This document shows, piece after piece, positions 16,345-26,249 of a stretch of 64,000 nucleotides of DNA. A program made the position numbers and the translations under genes. The stretch is from Kitasatospora cineracea. GTDB taxonomy: Bacteria; Actinomycetota; Actinomycetes; Streptomycetales; Streptomycetaceae. Location of the stretch: contig NZ_RJVJ01000001.1 in the NCBI RefSeq assembly GCF_003751605.1, forward strand, positions 496,001 to 560,000, given 5' to 3'. The notes beneath the pieces were generated by a model. It was not told where the DNA came from and did no database searches. It was given only the letters and a program-made list of their open reading frames with translations. Position 1 is the stretch's first letter. Every line of letters begins with the position of its first letter.

Positions 16345-16363
16345 TCCAGCACCCATCCAGCAC
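16345..16363. repeat. second copy of the 19-bp TA-flanking repeat
   Basis: TCCAGCACCCATCCAGCAC, identical and in the same orientation as 15685-15703, 26 bp after the toxin stop. The two copies bracket the intact TA module 660 bp apart. Confidence 0.9.
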
Positions 16364-16373
16364 GGTGACGACG

Positions 16374-16405
16374 AAGGGGTCGACTCCCGGAGGAGCCGAC
16401 CCCTT
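16374..16405. terminator. terminator after the RelE-type toxin
   Basis: AAGGGGTCGACTCC pairs with the sequence ending GGAGCCGACCCCTT with one mismatch. It sits between the toxin and the convergent ychF gene and could serve both. Confidence 0.7.
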
Positions 16406-16452
16406 CCGAGCTGCACGCTCGGCGAATTACCCAACCTGCAGTGGCGGAATGG

Positions 16453-17526
16453 TCACACGTTGAAGCGGAACTCGACGACGTCGCCGTCCTGCATGACGTA
16501 GTCCTTGCCCTCGATGCGGGCCTTGCCCTTGGCGCGGGCCTCGGTGAGGGAGCCGGCGGCGACGAGGTCGTCGAAGGAGGTGACCTCGGCCTTGATGAAG
16601 CCCTTCTGGAAGTCGGTGTGGATGACTCCGGCGGCTTCGGGGGCGGTGGCGCCCTGCTTGATGGTCCAGGCGCGGGTTTCCTTGGGGCCGGCGGTGAGGT
16701 AGGTCTGCAGGCCGAGGGTGGCGAAGCCGACGCGGGCGAGGGTGGCGAGGCCGGGCTCGTCCTGGCCCATGGACTGGAGGAGTTCGAGGGCCTCGTCGTC
16801 GTCGAGTTCGATCAGCTCGGACTCGATCTTGGCGTTGAGGAAGATGGCCTCGGCGGGGGCGACCAGGGCGCGCTGGGTGTTCTTGAAGTCCTCGTCGGAG
16901 AGGGCGTCCTCGTCGACGTTGAAGACGTAGAGGAACGGCTTCGAGGTCATCAGGTGCAGGTCGCGGACGGCGGTGGTGTCGAAGCCGGCCTCGAAGAGGG
17001 TCTTGCCGGTCTCCAGGACGGCCTGGGCGGCCTCGGCGGCGGCCAGGACGGGGGCCGTCTCCTTCTTGAGGCGGGCCTCCTTCTGGAGCCGGGGCAGCGC
17101 CTTCTCGATGGTCTGCAGGTCGGCCAGGATCAGCTCGGTGTGGATGGTCTCGATGTCGTCCTTGGGCGAGACCTTGCCGTCGACGTGGACCACGTCGGGG
17201 TCGGTGAAGGCCCGGACGACCTGGCAGATCGCGTTGGCCTCGCGGATGTTGGCGAGGAACTTGTTGCCCAGGCCCTCGCCCTCGCTGGCGCCGCGGACGA
17301 TGCCGGCGATGTCGACGAAGTCGACGGTGGCCGGGAGGATGCGCTGCGAGCCGAAGATCTCGGCGAGCTTGTCCAGCCGCGGGTCGGGGACACCGACGAC
17401 GCCGACGTTCGGCTCGATGGTGGCGAACGGGTAGTTGGCCGCCAGCACGTCGTTCTTGGTCAGGGCGTTGAACAGGGTCGACTTGCCGACGTTCGGCAGG
17501 CCGACGATTCCGATCGTGAGCGACAT
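16453..17526 (-). CDS. ychF: redox-regulated ATPase/GTPase YchF
   Basis: 357 residues, the normal length for this universally conserved OBG-family P-loop protein. G1 is [13 protein letters not shown]2/G3 are [12 protein letters not shown] and [20 protein letters not shown], and the G4 position is altered to FNVDED, the change that gives YchF its ATP preference. A coiled-coil region (about 130-190) and a C-terminal TGS domain ([22 protein letters not shown] and the end [14 protein letters not shown]) complete the family plan. It binds ribosomes and responds to oxidative stress. The ATG gives [11 protein letters not shown], as in orthologues. Divergent from the DUF6542 gene. Confidence 0.97.
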   Translation of the reverse strand: MSLTIGIVGLPNVGKSTLFNALTKNDVLAANYPFATIEPNVGVVGVPDPRLDKLAEIFGSQRILPATVDFVDIAGIVRGASEGEGLGNKFLANIREANAICQVVRAFTDPDVVHVDGKVSPKDDIETIHTELILADLQTIEKALPRLQKEARLKKETAPVLAAAEAAQAVLETGKTLFEAGFDTTAVRDLHLMTSKPFLYVFNVDEDALSDEDFKNTQRALVAPAEAIFLNAKIESELIELDDDEALELLQSMGQDEPGLATLARVGFATLGLQTYLTAGPKETRAWTIKQGATAPEAAGVIHTDFQKGFIKAEVTSFDDLVAAGSLTEARAKGKARIEGKDYVMQDGDVVEFRFNV

Positions 17527-17706
17527 GGAGAGTGGTGTCCCGGGGCTTGGAGGGCGTCGAGGTGGCCCGGTGCGGGCCGATCCCCCAGTCTACGGGGCGC
17601 GCGGAGGGTGGTCGGAAGCGCGGTGGGGGCGTGCACCGGCCGGACACGGACAACTCGGCGGGGACCATTACACAGGGTGGCGATGATCAGACCGTACGTT
17701 GGTCGG

Positions 17707-18288
17707 GTGGAGCAGAGCATCCGTACCCAGCCGCCAGGGCCGAGAAGGCGACCGCCCGGGCGCGGCACCGCCGAGGCCGCCGTCCCGGGCCAGAGCGGGC
17801 CCCCCGAGTCGCGGTTGCGGTCGGCGTCCGGCGCCCGGACCGGCCCGCTGGTGCTGAAGCGCGCGGCGCAGCGGGTGCTGGCGGCCCGGCAGCGGCGCGG
17901 CGGGAGCGGGCGGCCGGCCCGGCTGACGGCGGTGGGCACCGGGGTCGCGGCGGTGGCCGGGACGCTGGCGCTGGCCGGGGTGGACCGGCTGCTGTTCGGC
18001 GGGCTCGGGGTGCTGTTCGGGCTCGGCTACCTGGTGGTGTGCTTCCAGTTGGCCGTGCGGGTGCGGTACTCGGACCTGCCCGCGGCGCCGATCTGCGGGC
18101 CGATCGCCTTCGCGGCGGCGCTGGTGCTGCTGCAGCCGGGCCCGGCCCAGGGCGTCACCGGCGAGGTGGTGGCGCTGGCCGGCGGGCTGGCGCTGCGGGC
18201 GGGCTGGCTGTTCGCCGGCACCGCCCTGGCCGCCGCGATCGTCACCGCGCGTTACGTGGCCCAGCGGCGCCGGCACCGCACCCGGTAG
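17707..18288 (+). CDS. DUF6542-type membrane protein
   Basis: 193-residue protein with a basic, Pro/Arg-rich cytoplasmic N-terminus (residues 1-75) followed by four predicted membrane segments: AVGTGVAAVAGTLALAGV, LFGGLGVLFGLGYLVVCF, PICGPIAFAAALVLL and the last two-part hydrophobic region ending AGTALAAAIVTARYVA. The pattern matches the DUF6542 proteins that sit next to ychF in streptomycetes. The function is unknown. The GTG at 17707 gives the family-like start MEQSIRT; an ATG at 17683 with a weak AGGGTGG site would add 8 residues. Divergent from ychF, convergent with ppgK. Confidence 0.75.
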   Translation: MEQSIRTQPPGPRRRPPGRGTAEAAVPGQSGPPESRLRSASGARTGPLVLKRAAQRVLAARQRRGGSGRPARLTAVGTGVAAVAGTLALAGVDRLLFGGLGVLFGLGYLVVCFQLAVRVRYSDLPAAPICGPIAFAAALVLLQPGPAQGVTGEVVALAGGLALRAGWLFAGTALAAAIVTARYVAQRRRHRTR

Positions 18289-18298
18289 TCCGGCCGCG

Positions 18299-19075
<777 letters not shown>

Positions 19076-19172
19076 TGCCGTTGCCTCCCGTACCGCCGGG
19101 GGCGTCCGCTGCCCGCCGGCCCTCGGACCAACGTACGGGCGGACGGGGGCGGGCGCAGCCGTTCGGACGGAC

Positions 19173-19205
19173 GGTGCCCGGTCCCGGCGGGCGGGACCGG
19201 GCACC
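19173..19205. terminator. terminator downstream of ispH
   Basis: GGTGCCCGGTCCC (19173-19185) pairs perfectly with 19193-19205 around a 7-base loop, 24 bp beyond the ispH stop and before ppgK. Confidence 0.7.
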
Positions 19206-19229
19206 TGGAGGGGCTCGGGGCGGGGCGGG

Positions 19230-20204
19230 TCAGAGCTTGCCGGCGGCCTCGGCGCGCAGGTCGCGGCGGAGCTCCTTGGGGAGCGAGAAGGTGAGGTGCT
19301 CCTCGGCGGTCTTGACGATCCGCACGTCCTCGAAGCCGTGGCCGGCCAGGAGTTCGAGCACGCCGTCGACCAGGATCTCCGGCACCGAGGCGCCGCTGGT
19401 CAGGCCGACCGTGGTGACGCCCTCGAACCAGGCCGGGTCGATCTCCTCGGCGAAGTCGACCAGGTGGGCGGCCTTGGCGCCGTACTCGAGGCCGACCTCG
19501 ACCAGCCGGACCGAGTTGGAGGAGTTCTTGGAGCCGACCACGATCAGCAGGTCCGCCTCGGGGGCGAGTTGCTTGACGGCGACCTGGCGGTTCTGGGTGG
19601 CGTAGCAGATGTCGTCGCTGGGCGGCGAGACCAGCAGCGGGAAGCGCTGCTTGAGGGCGCCGACGGTCTCCATGGTCTCGTCCACCGAGAGGGTGGTCTG
19701 GGAGAGCCAGACCAGCTTCGACTCGTCGCGGATCTTCACGTTGGCGACGTCCTCGGCGCCGTCCACCAGGTGGATCCGGTCCGGGGCCTCGCCCATGGTG
19801 CCGACGACCTCCTCGTGGCCCTCGTGGCCGATCAGCAGGATGTCGTAGTCCTCGTCGGCGAACCGGCGGGCCTCCTTGTGCACCTTGGTGACCAGCGGGC
19901 AGGTCGCGTCGATGGTGGCGAGCTTGCCGGTCTCGGCCTCGTCGTGCACGGACGGGGCCACGCCGTGCGCCGAGAAGACCACGATCGAGCCCTCGGGCAC
20001 CTCCTCCGTCTCGTCGACGAAGATCGCGCCCTGCTTCTCCAGGGTCTGCACGACGTACTTGTTGTGGACGATCTGCTTGCGGACGTAGATCGGTGCCCCG
20101 TACTGCTCCAGGGCCTTCTCCACGGCGATCACGGCGCGGTCCACGCCCGCGCAGTAGCCACGGGGGGCGGCGAGCAGGACACGGCGCTGAGCGGTGGTCG
20201 ACAT
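19230..20204 (-). CDS. ispH: 4-hydroxy-3-methylbut-2-enyl diphosphate reductase
   Basis: 324-residue IspH (LytB), last enzyme of the MEP isoprenoid pathway, which reductively dehydroxylates HMBPP to IPP and DMAPP. The three [4Fe-4S] cysteines are in [22 protein letters not shown] and [11 protein letters not shown]. Catalytic Glu/His sites are in [10 protein letters not shown] and [14 protein letters not shown] at 20204. Length and domains are standard. It lies alone, divergent from an amino-acid permease with an 84-bp gap. Confidence 0.97.
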   Translation of the reverse strand: MSTTAQRRVLLAAPRGYCAGVDRAVIAVEKALEQYGAPIYVRKQIVHNKYVVQTLEKQGAIFVDETEEVPEGSIVVFSAHGVAPSVHDEAETGKLATIDATCPLVTKVHKEARRFADEDYDILLIGHEGHEEVVGTMGEAPDRIHLVDGAEDVANVKIRDESKLVWLSQTTLSVDETMETVGALKQRFPLLVSPPSDDICYATQNRQVAVKQLAPEADLLIVVGSKNSSNSVRLVEVGLEYGAKAAHLVDFAEEIDPAWFEGVTTVGLTSGASVPEILVDGVLELLAGHGFEDVRIVKTAEEHLTFSLPKELRRDLRAEAAGKL

Positions 20205-20288
20205 GGCTCCATCGTACGGGCGAGTCCCGCGGGCCCTCGCGCGCGTCGCCGGGGCCGGGGCGGGCGCGGCCGGGGCGGATCGGGTGGA

Positions 20289-21623
20289 ATGGCCAGGGTG
20301 AGCACACAGGTACGGACGGCTGAGCTGCGGCGCACCCTCGGGGTGCGGGATCTGATGGTGTACGGGCTGCTGTTCATCGCCCCGATGGCGCCGGTCGGCG
20401 TGTTCGGCGTGCTGGACGCGAAGAGCCACGGCGCGGTGGCGGCGGTGTACCTGGTGGCGACGGTGGCGATGGGGTTCACCGCGCTGTCGTACGCCGAGAT
20501 GGTCCGGGCGGTGCCGCGGACCGGGTCGGTGTTCGCGTACGCCCGGGCCGGGTTGGGCGAGGGGGCGGGGTTCGTCGCCGGGTGGATGGCGATGCTGGAC
20601 TACCTGCTGATCCCCGCGGTGGCCTACCTGTTCTCCGGGATCGCGCTGAACTCGCTGGTGCCGGACGTCTCGCGCTGGGTGTGGACGGTGCTGGCGGTGC
20701 TGGTCACCACGGCGCTGAACCTGGTCGGGGTGCGGACGGCGGCGGTGGTCGGGTTCGCGGTGCTGGCGATGGAGATCGTGGTGCTGGCGGTCTTCGTGGT
20801 GGCGGCGGTGGTGGTGCTGGCCCGGGACGGGGCGGCCCGGGACTGGGGTTCCCCGTTCGGGGGAGTCGGCGCGTTCTCGTTGACGGCGGTGCTGTCGGCG
20901 GTGTCGGTGGCGGTCCTCTCGTACCTCGGCTTCGACGCGATCGCCTCGTTCGTCGAGGAGGCGGTCGGCGCGTCGGCCGCGGTGGCCCGGGCGGTGCTGT
21001 GGTGCCTGGCGCTGGCCGGGCTGCTCTTCGTGCTGCAGACCTACCTGGCGGCGGTGCTGGAACCGACGACGCCGCAGCAGCTGGCGGCCGACCCGGCCGC
21101 CCAGGGCTCGGCGTTCTACGACACCGTGGAGTCCGCGGTCGGGCACTGGCTGCACGTGCTGATCGCCGCGTCCAAGGCGATCGGGGCGGCGTTCGCGGCA
21201 CTGGCCGGGCAGGCGGCGGCCGGACGGCTGGTCTTCGCCATGGGCCGGGAGGGGCGGCTGCCGCGCGTCCTGGGCGTGGTCGACGGGCGGACGGCGGTGC
21301 CCCGGCGGGCGCTGCTGACCGCGGCCGTGATCACGCTGGTGGCGGCGGTCTGGGCGGCCCGCCGGGACGACGGGCTGGACCAGCTGACCTCGGTGGTCAA
21401 CGTCGGCGCGCTCACCGCGTTCGTGCTGCTGCACGCCTCGGTGGTCGGCTGGTACGTGGTGCGCGGCGGCTCGCGGGACTGGCTGCGGCACGGGGTGGTG
21501 CCGCTGCTCGGGATCGCGGTGCTGGTGGCGGTGCTGGTGGAGGCCTCGCACACGGCGCAGGTGGTGGGGGCGGTGTGGCTGGCGGTGGGGTTGGCGGTGC
21601 TGGTCGCTCAGCGCGGGAGGTGA
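20289..21623 (+). CDS. APC-family amino-acid permease
   Basis: 444-residue transporter with about 12 predicted membrane helices. It begins [42 protein letters not shown]; the unwound TM1 region ([12 protein letters not shown]) and TM6 region ([15 protein letters not shown]) are characteristic of APC-superfamily uptake proteins. The substrate is probably a neutral amino acid or amine, but this cannot be read from sequence. The ATG at 20289 is preceded by GGTGGA; a GTG at 20298 is possible. Divergent from ispH, with no partner genes. Confidence 0.88.
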   Translation: MARVSTQVRTAELRRTLGVRDLMVYGLLFIAPMAPVGVFGVLDAKSHGAVAAVYLVATVAMGFTALSYAEMVRAVPRTGSVFAYARAGLGEGAGFVAGWMAMLDYLLIPAVAYLFSGIALNSLVPDVSRWVWTVLAVLVTTALNLVGVRTAAVVGFAVLAMEIVVLAVFVVAAVVVLARDGAARDWGSPFGGVGAFSLTAVLSAVSVAVLSYLGFDAIASFVEEAVGASAAVARAVLWCLALAGLLFVLQTYLAAVLEPTTPQQLAADPAAQGSAFYDTVESAVGHWLHVLIAASKAIGAAFAALAGQAAAGRLVFAMGREGRLPRVLGVVDGRTAVPRRALLTAAVITLVAAVWAARRDDGLDQLTSVVNVGALTAFVLLHASVVGWYVVRGGSRDWLRHGVVPLLGIAVLVAVLVEASHTAQVVGAVWLAVGLAVLVAQRGR

Positions 21624-21628
21624 CACCG

Positions 21629-21751
21629 GGGGCGCGGGGGCTGCGCGCAGCGGAGTCGTACGTCGGTGCGGTCGCGGGGTAGTGCAAGTGGCTGTCCTGC
21701 GGGGCGATCCGGCTGTGGGTGCTCGGTTGGCCGCGCAGTTCCTCGCGCCCC
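21629..21751. repeat. degenerate copy of a MITE-like intergenic element
   Basis: About 123 bp with roughly 80% identity by eye to 27311-27437, including the centre GTGCAAGTGGCTGTCC and GCGATCCGGCTGTG and eroded terminal inverted repeats. It fills much of the gap between the permease and xseA. Confidence 0.8.
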
Positions 21752-21859
21752 TGGCTTCGCGGTGTCTGGCGTGCAGCAGTCCGGCCCGGGCAGTTGGCTT
21801 TCGCCGGGTGTTCCCCGCGTCCTCGGTTTCGCGTCTGCGGCAGCGGTTAGCCTCGGGGG

Positions 21860-23086
21860 ATGGCCAATGCGAGCAGTGCGGAAGCGCCCCTGCCGGTGGG
21901 GAAGGTCTCGGCGTTGATCGGGGGGTGGGTCGATCGGCTGGGTGAGGTGTGGGTGGAGGGGCAGATCGCGCAGCTGAACCGGCGGCCGGGGGCGGGGATG
22001 GTGTTCCTGACGCTGCGGGACCCGGAGCGGGACGTCTCGTTGACGGTGACCTGCTTCCGGCAGGTGTTCGAGCAGGTCGCGGACGCGGTGCAGGAGGGGG
22101 CCCGGGTGATCGTCCGGGCGAAGCCGGAGTGGTACACGGCGCGCGGGACGCTGTCGCTGCGGGCGTCGGAGTTGCGGCTGGTCGGGCTGGGTGAACTGCT
22201 GGCGCGGCTGGAGCAGTTGAAGCGGCGGCTGTTCGCCGAGGGGCTGTTCGAGGACGACCGGAAGAAGCCGCTGCCGTTCCTGCCGGGGTGCGTGGGGCTG
22301 GTGACCGGCCGTGGTTCGGCGGCCGAGCGGGACGTGCTGGAGAACGCCCGGCGGCGCTGGCCGGCGGTGCGTTTCGAGGTGCGCAACGTGCTGGTGCAGG
22401 GGCCGCAGGCGGTGGGGCAGGTGTGTGCGGCGGTGCGGGAGTTGGACGCGCTGCCGGAGGTCGAGGTGATCGTGGTGGCCCGCGGCGGCGGCAGCGTGGA
22501 GGACCTGCTGCCGTTCTCCGACGAGGAGTTGGTGCGGACGGTGGCGGCGGCCCGGACGCCGGTGGTGAGTGCGATCGGGCACGAGCCGGACCGGCCGCTG
22601 CTGGACTTCGTCGCGGACTTCCGGGCGTCCACGCCGACCGACGCGGCGAAGCGGGTGGTGCCGGACGTGGGCGAGGAGCTGGCCCGGGTGCGGCAGTTGC
22701 GGGACCGGGCGCGGCGGCACGTGCTGAACCGGGTGGAGCGGGAGTCGGCGGGGCTGGCCTCGGTGCGCAGCCGGCCGGTGCTGGCGGCGCCGACCGAGGC
22801 GGTGGCGGCCCGCGGTGCGGAGGTGGACGCGCTGGTGGAGCGGGCCCGGCGGGTGCTCGGCCACCGGTTGGACCACGCCCAGACCGACCTGGGGCACGCG
22901 CTGGCCCGGGTGGTGGCGCTCTCCCCGCTGGCCACCCTGGAGCGCGGGTACGCGGTGCTGCAGAAGGCGGACGGCACGGTGCTGACCGATCCCGGGCAGG
23001 CCGGGGCCGGGGAGGCGCTGCGGGCCCGGGTGGCGGGCGGTGCGTTCGAGGTGCGGGTGGCCGGGGAGGGGGCGGCGGGGGACTGA
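21860..23086 (+). CDS. xseA: exodeoxyribonuclease VII large subunit
   Basis: 408-residue XseA. An N-terminal OB fold ([27 protein letters not shown]) is followed by the catalytic domain with [46 protein letters not shown] and [29 protein letters not shown], all family signatures, then a coiled-coil region and the conserved [13 protein letters not shown] tail. With XseB it degrades single-stranded DNA to oligonucleotides in repair. The small subunit is not adjacent: two unrelated genes intervene before xseB at 24431. Confidence 0.97.
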   Translation: MANASSAEAPLPVGKVSALIGGWVDRLGEVWVEGQIAQLNRRPGAGMVFLTLRDPERDVSLTVTCFRQVFEQVADAVQEGARVIVRAKPEWYTARGTLSLRASELRLVGLGELLARLEQLKRRLFAEGLFEDDRKKPLPFLPGCVGLVTGRGSAAERDVLENARRRWPAVRFEVRNVLVQGPQAVGQVCAAVRELDALPEVEVIVVARGGGSVEDLLPFSDEELVRTVAAARTPVVSAIGHEPDRPLLDFVADFRASTPTDAAKRVVPDVGEELARVRQLRDRARRHVLNRVERESAGLASVRSRPVLAAPTEAVAARGAEVDALVERARRVLGHRLDHAQTDLGHALARVVALSPLATLERGYAVLQKADGTVLTDPGQAGAGEALRARVAGGAFEVRVAGEGAAGD

Positions 23087-23184
23087 CGGCCCGTCCGCCG
23101 TTCGGAACCGGCTCGCGGAATTGCCCGCGAGCCCCCCTCCGCGCGGAAATCGACCGGGGTTCCCGGTGCTTTTCCGTGAACTGG

Positions 23185-23213
23185 TTGCACCGGGTCGGAG
23201 CGGGTCCTAGTGT
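23185..23213 (+). promoter_or_regulatory. predicted promoter of the ECF sigma gene
   Basis: TTGCAC (23185-23190), 17 bp, TAGTGT (23208-23213) fits a sigma-70-type promoter, 38 bases before the ATG at 23252. A TTTCCGGAGGTTTGGC ribosome-binding region follows. Confidence 0.5.
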
Positions 23214-23251
23214 GACGGCCTTCCCATTTCCGGCATTTCCGGAGGTTTGGC

Positions 23252-23944
23252 ATGGACGTCCCCCCGGCGGAGCGACCGGCGGTGACGCCCGCGCTGATCG
23301 AGGCCGCGAAGTCCGGGAACCGCGAGGCCTGGGCGGACATCTACCGCTGCCACCACGGCGCGGTGCTGGCGTTCCTGCTGCGCCGGACCGGGAACCGCCC
23401 GCTGGCCGAGGACCTGGCCCAGGACACTTTCGTCCGCGCGATGGCGGGAATCCGCGGTTTCCACTGGACGGGCACGGATCTCGGCGCGTGGGTGTTCACC
23501 ATCGCCCGCAACGTGCTGCTGGACCACGAGAAACGGCGCTCCACCCGGCGCGAGTCGGCGGTGGCGGTGTTCGCCGACCTGGATTCGGGGGTGCGGGTGG
23601 AGGAGGCGGTGATCGCGGCGGCGGAGGCCGAGCGGGTGGGCGTGGCGCTGGCGGTGCTGAACGAGCGTCAGCGGGCGGTGCTGCGGCTGCGCTACTGGGA
23701 CGGGTTGAGCTCGGTGGAGATCGCGGACCGGATCGGGCTGCGGGTCGGCGCCGTGAAGACCCTGACCTACCGGGCCCGGCTGAACCTGCGCCGCTCGCTG
23801 GTCGCGGACGCCCCGCTCCCGGCCCGGCCCGCACCGGCGGGGGCGGACCGGCGGCGGGCGGTCGGGGCGGCGGGTCAGGCGGTGGCCGGCGGGCGTTGGC
23901 GGGAGAGCGCGGTGGAGTGCTCCTGGAAGCCGAGGCTGCGGTAG
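23252..23944 (+). CDS. ECF-type RNA polymerase sigma factor
   Basis: 230-residue group 4 sigma factor. Region 2 covers [18 protein letters not shown] to [19 protein letters not shown] and [19 protein letters not shown] (about 12-95); region 4 is [20 protein letters not shown] and [31 protein letters not shown] (about 130-185). The last 45 residues are a Pro/Arg-rich tail that is encoded over the convergent GNAT gene (70-bp overlap at 23875-23944). No anti-sigma factor gene is adjacent, so control is unclear. It lies between xseA and xseB, which are normally neighbours. Confidence 0.9.
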   Translation: MDVPPAERPAVTPALIEAAKSGNREAWADIYRCHHGAVLAFLLRRTGNRPLAEDLAQDTFVRAMAGIRGFHWTGTDLGAWVFTIARNVLLDHEKRRSTRRESAVAVFADLDSGVRVEEAVIAAAEAERVGVALAVLNERQRAVLRLRYWDGLSSVEIADRIGLRVGAVKTLTYRARLNLRRSLVADAPLPARPAPAGADRRRAVGAAGQAVAGGRWRESAVECSWKPRLR

Positions 23945-24357
23945 AGCGCCTCGCCGCCCTCGGTGGCGTGCAGGTCGATCCGGGTGGCGCCGGCGGCGTC
24001 GAACCAGGCGAGCAGAGCCTCGGTGCAGGCCCGGGCGTGGCCGCGGCCGCGCCGCTCGGGGCGGGTGCAGATGTTGAAGACGAAGCCGAACCGGCCCTCG
24101 GGGTGGCCGGGGGCGGGCAGCCGCTGCTCCAGGGTGCCGACGGCGCAGCTGAGCAGCCGTCCGGGGCGCTCCGGGTCGTCGATCACGTAGGCCTGCAACC
24201 GCCGTTCCGGGGCGGCGAGTTGGGTGGTCAGCAGGTCGGCGGCGGTGTGCTGCCAGGGGCCGGGGCGGGCCTCCCCCTGCATGGACTCGAACATCAGCGC
24301 GCGGAGTTCGACCAGTTCTTCCGCGTCCGCGGGGACGGCCGGGCGTGGGGTGCTCAT
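23875..24357 (-). CDS. GNAT N-acetyltransferase
   Basis: 160-residue GNAT acetyltransferase. The acetyl-CoA loop is [20 protein letters not shown] (motif A, R/Q-x-x-G-x-G/A form) and the C-terminal [22 protein letters not shown] is motif B. The N-terminus [21 protein letters not shown] is the usual first strand and helix. The acceptor substrate is unknown. Its 3' end overlaps the sigma-factor 3' end by 70 bp in the convergent sense, so both stop codons lie within the other gene. Confidence 0.88.
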   Translation of the reverse strand: MSTPRPAVPADAEELVELRALMFESMQGEARPGPWQHTAADLLTTQLAAPERRLQAYVIDDPERPGRLLSCAVGTLEQRLPAPGHPEGRFGFVFNICTRPERRGRGHARACTEALLAWFDAAGATRIDLHATEGGEALYRSLGFQEHSTALSRQRPPATA

Positions 24358-24430
24358 GCCGGGCAGGGTAGGGCGGGGCGGGGGGCGGGGCGCAACGGGT
24401 TTGTCGGGGGCAGCGCCTACCCTGGGCGGC

Positions 24431-24670
24431 ATGGCAGATCAGCAGGGGCAGCGGGAAGCCGGTCCGGAGCAGTCGCTCGGGTACGAGCAGGCGCGGGACG
24501 AGCTGCTGGAGGTGGTCCGGCGGCTGGAGACCGGCGGGACGACGCTGGAGGAGTCGCTGGCGCTGTGGGAGCGGGGCGAGCGGCTGGCGAAGGTCTGCCA
24601 GCGCTGGCTGGACGGCGCCCGGGCCCGGCTGGACGCGGCGCTGGCCGCCGAGGAGCCCGCCGCCGAGTGA
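24431..24670 (+). CDS. xseB: exodeoxyribonuclease VII small subunit
   Basis: 79-residue XseB. The family core is [21 protein letters not shown] followed by [33 protein letters not shown], two helices that form the coiled arm binding the large subunit. An acidic tail (AAEEPAAE) is typical. The ATG at 24431 matches the expected start. It is expressed apart from xseA: the inserted GNAT gene is on the opposite strand, so it needs its own promoter in the 73 bp upstream. Confidence 0.93.
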   Translation: MADQQGQREAGPEQSLGYEQARDELLEVVRRLETGGTTLEESLALWERGERLAKVCQRWLDGARARLDAALAAEEPAAE

Positions 24671-24731
24671 CGGCAACGCCCCGAGCCCGGGCGGTTGTGA
24701 GGTACGTCACCCCGGCGCCCGGGAATCGTTT

Positions 24732-24747
24732 AAGTTTCATCGAAGTT
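24732..24747. promoter_or_regulatory. candidate operator upstream of the nitroreductase
   Basis: AAGTTTCATCGAAGTT holds AAGTT twice at an 11-bp period around the small inverted repeat TTCATCGAA, in a locally AT-rich stretch 70 bases before the nitroreductase ATG. Such isolated AT-rich sites in this genome context are often promoter or MarR/HxlR-type operator regions; this is inference. Confidence 0.35.
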
Positions 24748-24815
24748 GGACCTCAGCGTGCGGCACCCCGCCGCCAGCCGGACCCCCGTCCCCAGCTCTG
24801 AGGTAGGACACCGAC

Positions 24816-25409
24816 ATGACCCTGGCACTCGACGCCGCCGCCCAGGACCTGCTCTTCCGCGAGGCCCGCACCGCCAACACCTTCTCGGACGAGCCGGTCA
24901 GCGACGAGCAGGTCCAGGCGATCTACGACCTGGTGAAGTTCGGCCCGACCGCCTTCAACCAGCAGCCGCTGCGCATCGTCCTGGTCCGCTCCGAGGAGGG
25001 CCGCGCCCGCCTCGTCCAGCACATGGCGGACGGCAACAAGGCCAAGACCTCCACCGCCCCGCTGGTCGCCATCCTGGCCGCCGACAACGAGTTCCACGAG
25101 GAGCTCCCGTCGCAGCTGCCGCACTTCCCGCAGGCGAAGGACCTCTTCTTCTCCGAGCGCCCGGTCCGCGAGTCCTCCGCCGCGCTGAACGCCGCGCTGC
25201 AGGCCGCCTACTTCATCATCGGCGTCCGCGCCGCCGGCCTGGCCGCCGGCCCGATGACCGGCTTCGACGCCGAGGGCCTGAACAAGGAGTTCTTCGGCGA
25301 CGGCGAGCACACGGTGCTGACCGTGGTCAACATCGGCAAGCCCGGCGAGGAGGCCTGGTTCCCGCGCGGCCCGCGCCTGGAGTACGACCAGGTCGTCACC
25401 ACCGTCTGA
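24816..25409 (+). CDS. nitroreductase family (RutE/HadB-like) oxidoreductase
   Basis: 197-residue FMN-dependent oxidoreductase of the RutE-like branch (malonic semialdehyde reductase family). Seen features are FREARTANTFSDEPVSDEQVQ, the FMN-binding VKFGPTAFNQQPLRIVLV, and AAGLAAGPMTGFDAEGLNKEFF plus NIGKPGEEAWFPRGPRLEYD, the family C-terminus. It is NAD(P)H dependent and reduces small aldehydes or nitro compounds; without other rut genes here a pyrimidine role is not supported. ATG at 24816 with AGGTAGGAC upstream. Ends at a strong bidirectional terminator. Confidence 0.92.
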   Translation: MTLALDAAAQDLLFREARTANTFSDEPVSDEQVQAIYDLVKFGPTAFNQQPLRIVLVRSEEGRARLVQHMADGNKAKTSTAPLVAILAADNEFHEELPSQLPHFPQAKDLFFSERPVRESSAALNAALQAAYFIIGVRAAGLAAGPMTGFDAEGLNKEFFGDGEHTVLTVVNIGKPGEEAWFPRGPRLEYDQVVTTV

Positions 25410-25446
25410 CCCGTCCCGCCGACCCGTCCGGGGCCCGGTGACAGCG

Positions 25447-25477
25447 AAGGCCCCCGCCGTTCCCCGGCGGGGGCCTT
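25447..25477. terminator. bidirectional terminator
   Basis: AAGGCCCCCGCCG (25447-25459) pairs perfectly with 25465-25477 between two convergent genes. Confidence 0.85.
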
Positions 25478-25528
25478 CCGCGTGCTCGTCTCCGCTCCTC
25501 TGCGGGGCCGGGGCCCCGGCCCGGGGTC

Positions 25529-26056
25529 TCAGCCCAGGGTCTCGGCGAGCCGGGCGAGTTCCTCGTACGAGGCGGTGCCGGTGAGCACCGTGGTGCCGGT
25601 GTCGCCGGCCGGGCGGACCAGCGCCCGGTAGCGGTCGCCCTGCACCCGCTGCCACTCCTGGCCGGCCACCGTGGCGGTGCCGTCCGGCTTGGCGCCCGGC
25701 ACGTTCTGCGCCACCACGTCCTCGGACCTGCCGTCGCTCTGCTCGATCGCCGCGTACTGGCCGGAGGCGGTGCTCAGGCCCAGGTGCCAGGCGGCGTGGC
25801 CCTTGTCGTTCGGGCTGTAGCTCACCGAGGTGGCCTTCCAGCCGTCCGGGAGCTGCTGCGGCCCGAGCAGCGGGTACGGCGCGGCCCGCTTCGCCGACGC
25901 CAGTTCGACCTGGTAAGGCACCGCGTGGGCGCCGCCCTTGCCGTCCGCGCTGGGGATCGAGAAGTACGCGACCACCACCACGACGCCGACCGCCGCCATC
26001 GACAGGACCATGTCCCGTACCGTCTGACGGCCCCTCTTGCTGCTGTTGCCTGCCAC
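25529..26056 (-). CDS. DUF4245 membrane-anchored protein
   Basis: 175-residue protein with one N-terminal membrane segment (about residues 15-35, VLSMAAVGVVVVVAYFS) after a positively charged start (AGNSSKRGRQTVRDM), placing the remainder outside the membrane. The extracytoplasmic part (residues 40-175), with ELASAKRAAPYPLLGPQQLPDGWKATSVSY and the end GTASYEELARLAETLG, matches DUF4245 proteins, which are found beside glpX in many actinobacteria. The function is unknown. The GTG at 26056 is the likely start; longer frames upstream cross the promoter region shared with glpX. Confidence 0.85.
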   Translation of the reverse strand: MAGNSSKRGRQTVRDMVLSMAAVGVVVVVAYFSIPSADGKGGAHAVPYQVELASAKRAAPYPLLGPQQLPDGWKATSVSYSPNDKGHAAWHLGLSTASGQYAAIEQSDGRSEDVVAQNVPGAKPDGTATVAGQEWQRVQGDRYRALVRPAGDTGTTVLTGTASYEELARLAETLG

Positions 26057-26249
26057 CCGCCCATGGTAGGCGGCGCTTACGCGGACGCCGCGCACCGGTA
26101 CCGGACGGGGGCGGACGGGGGGCGGGCGAGGAGTGCGCCACAGACACCCGTTCCACCTGCCGATACGATCGCAGCAACCCTCATCGCAGCGCCGGTGCCA
26201 CTCCGTGTCCCGGTGCTGACTGGCCGTCGCGTACAGAGAGGTAACGACG

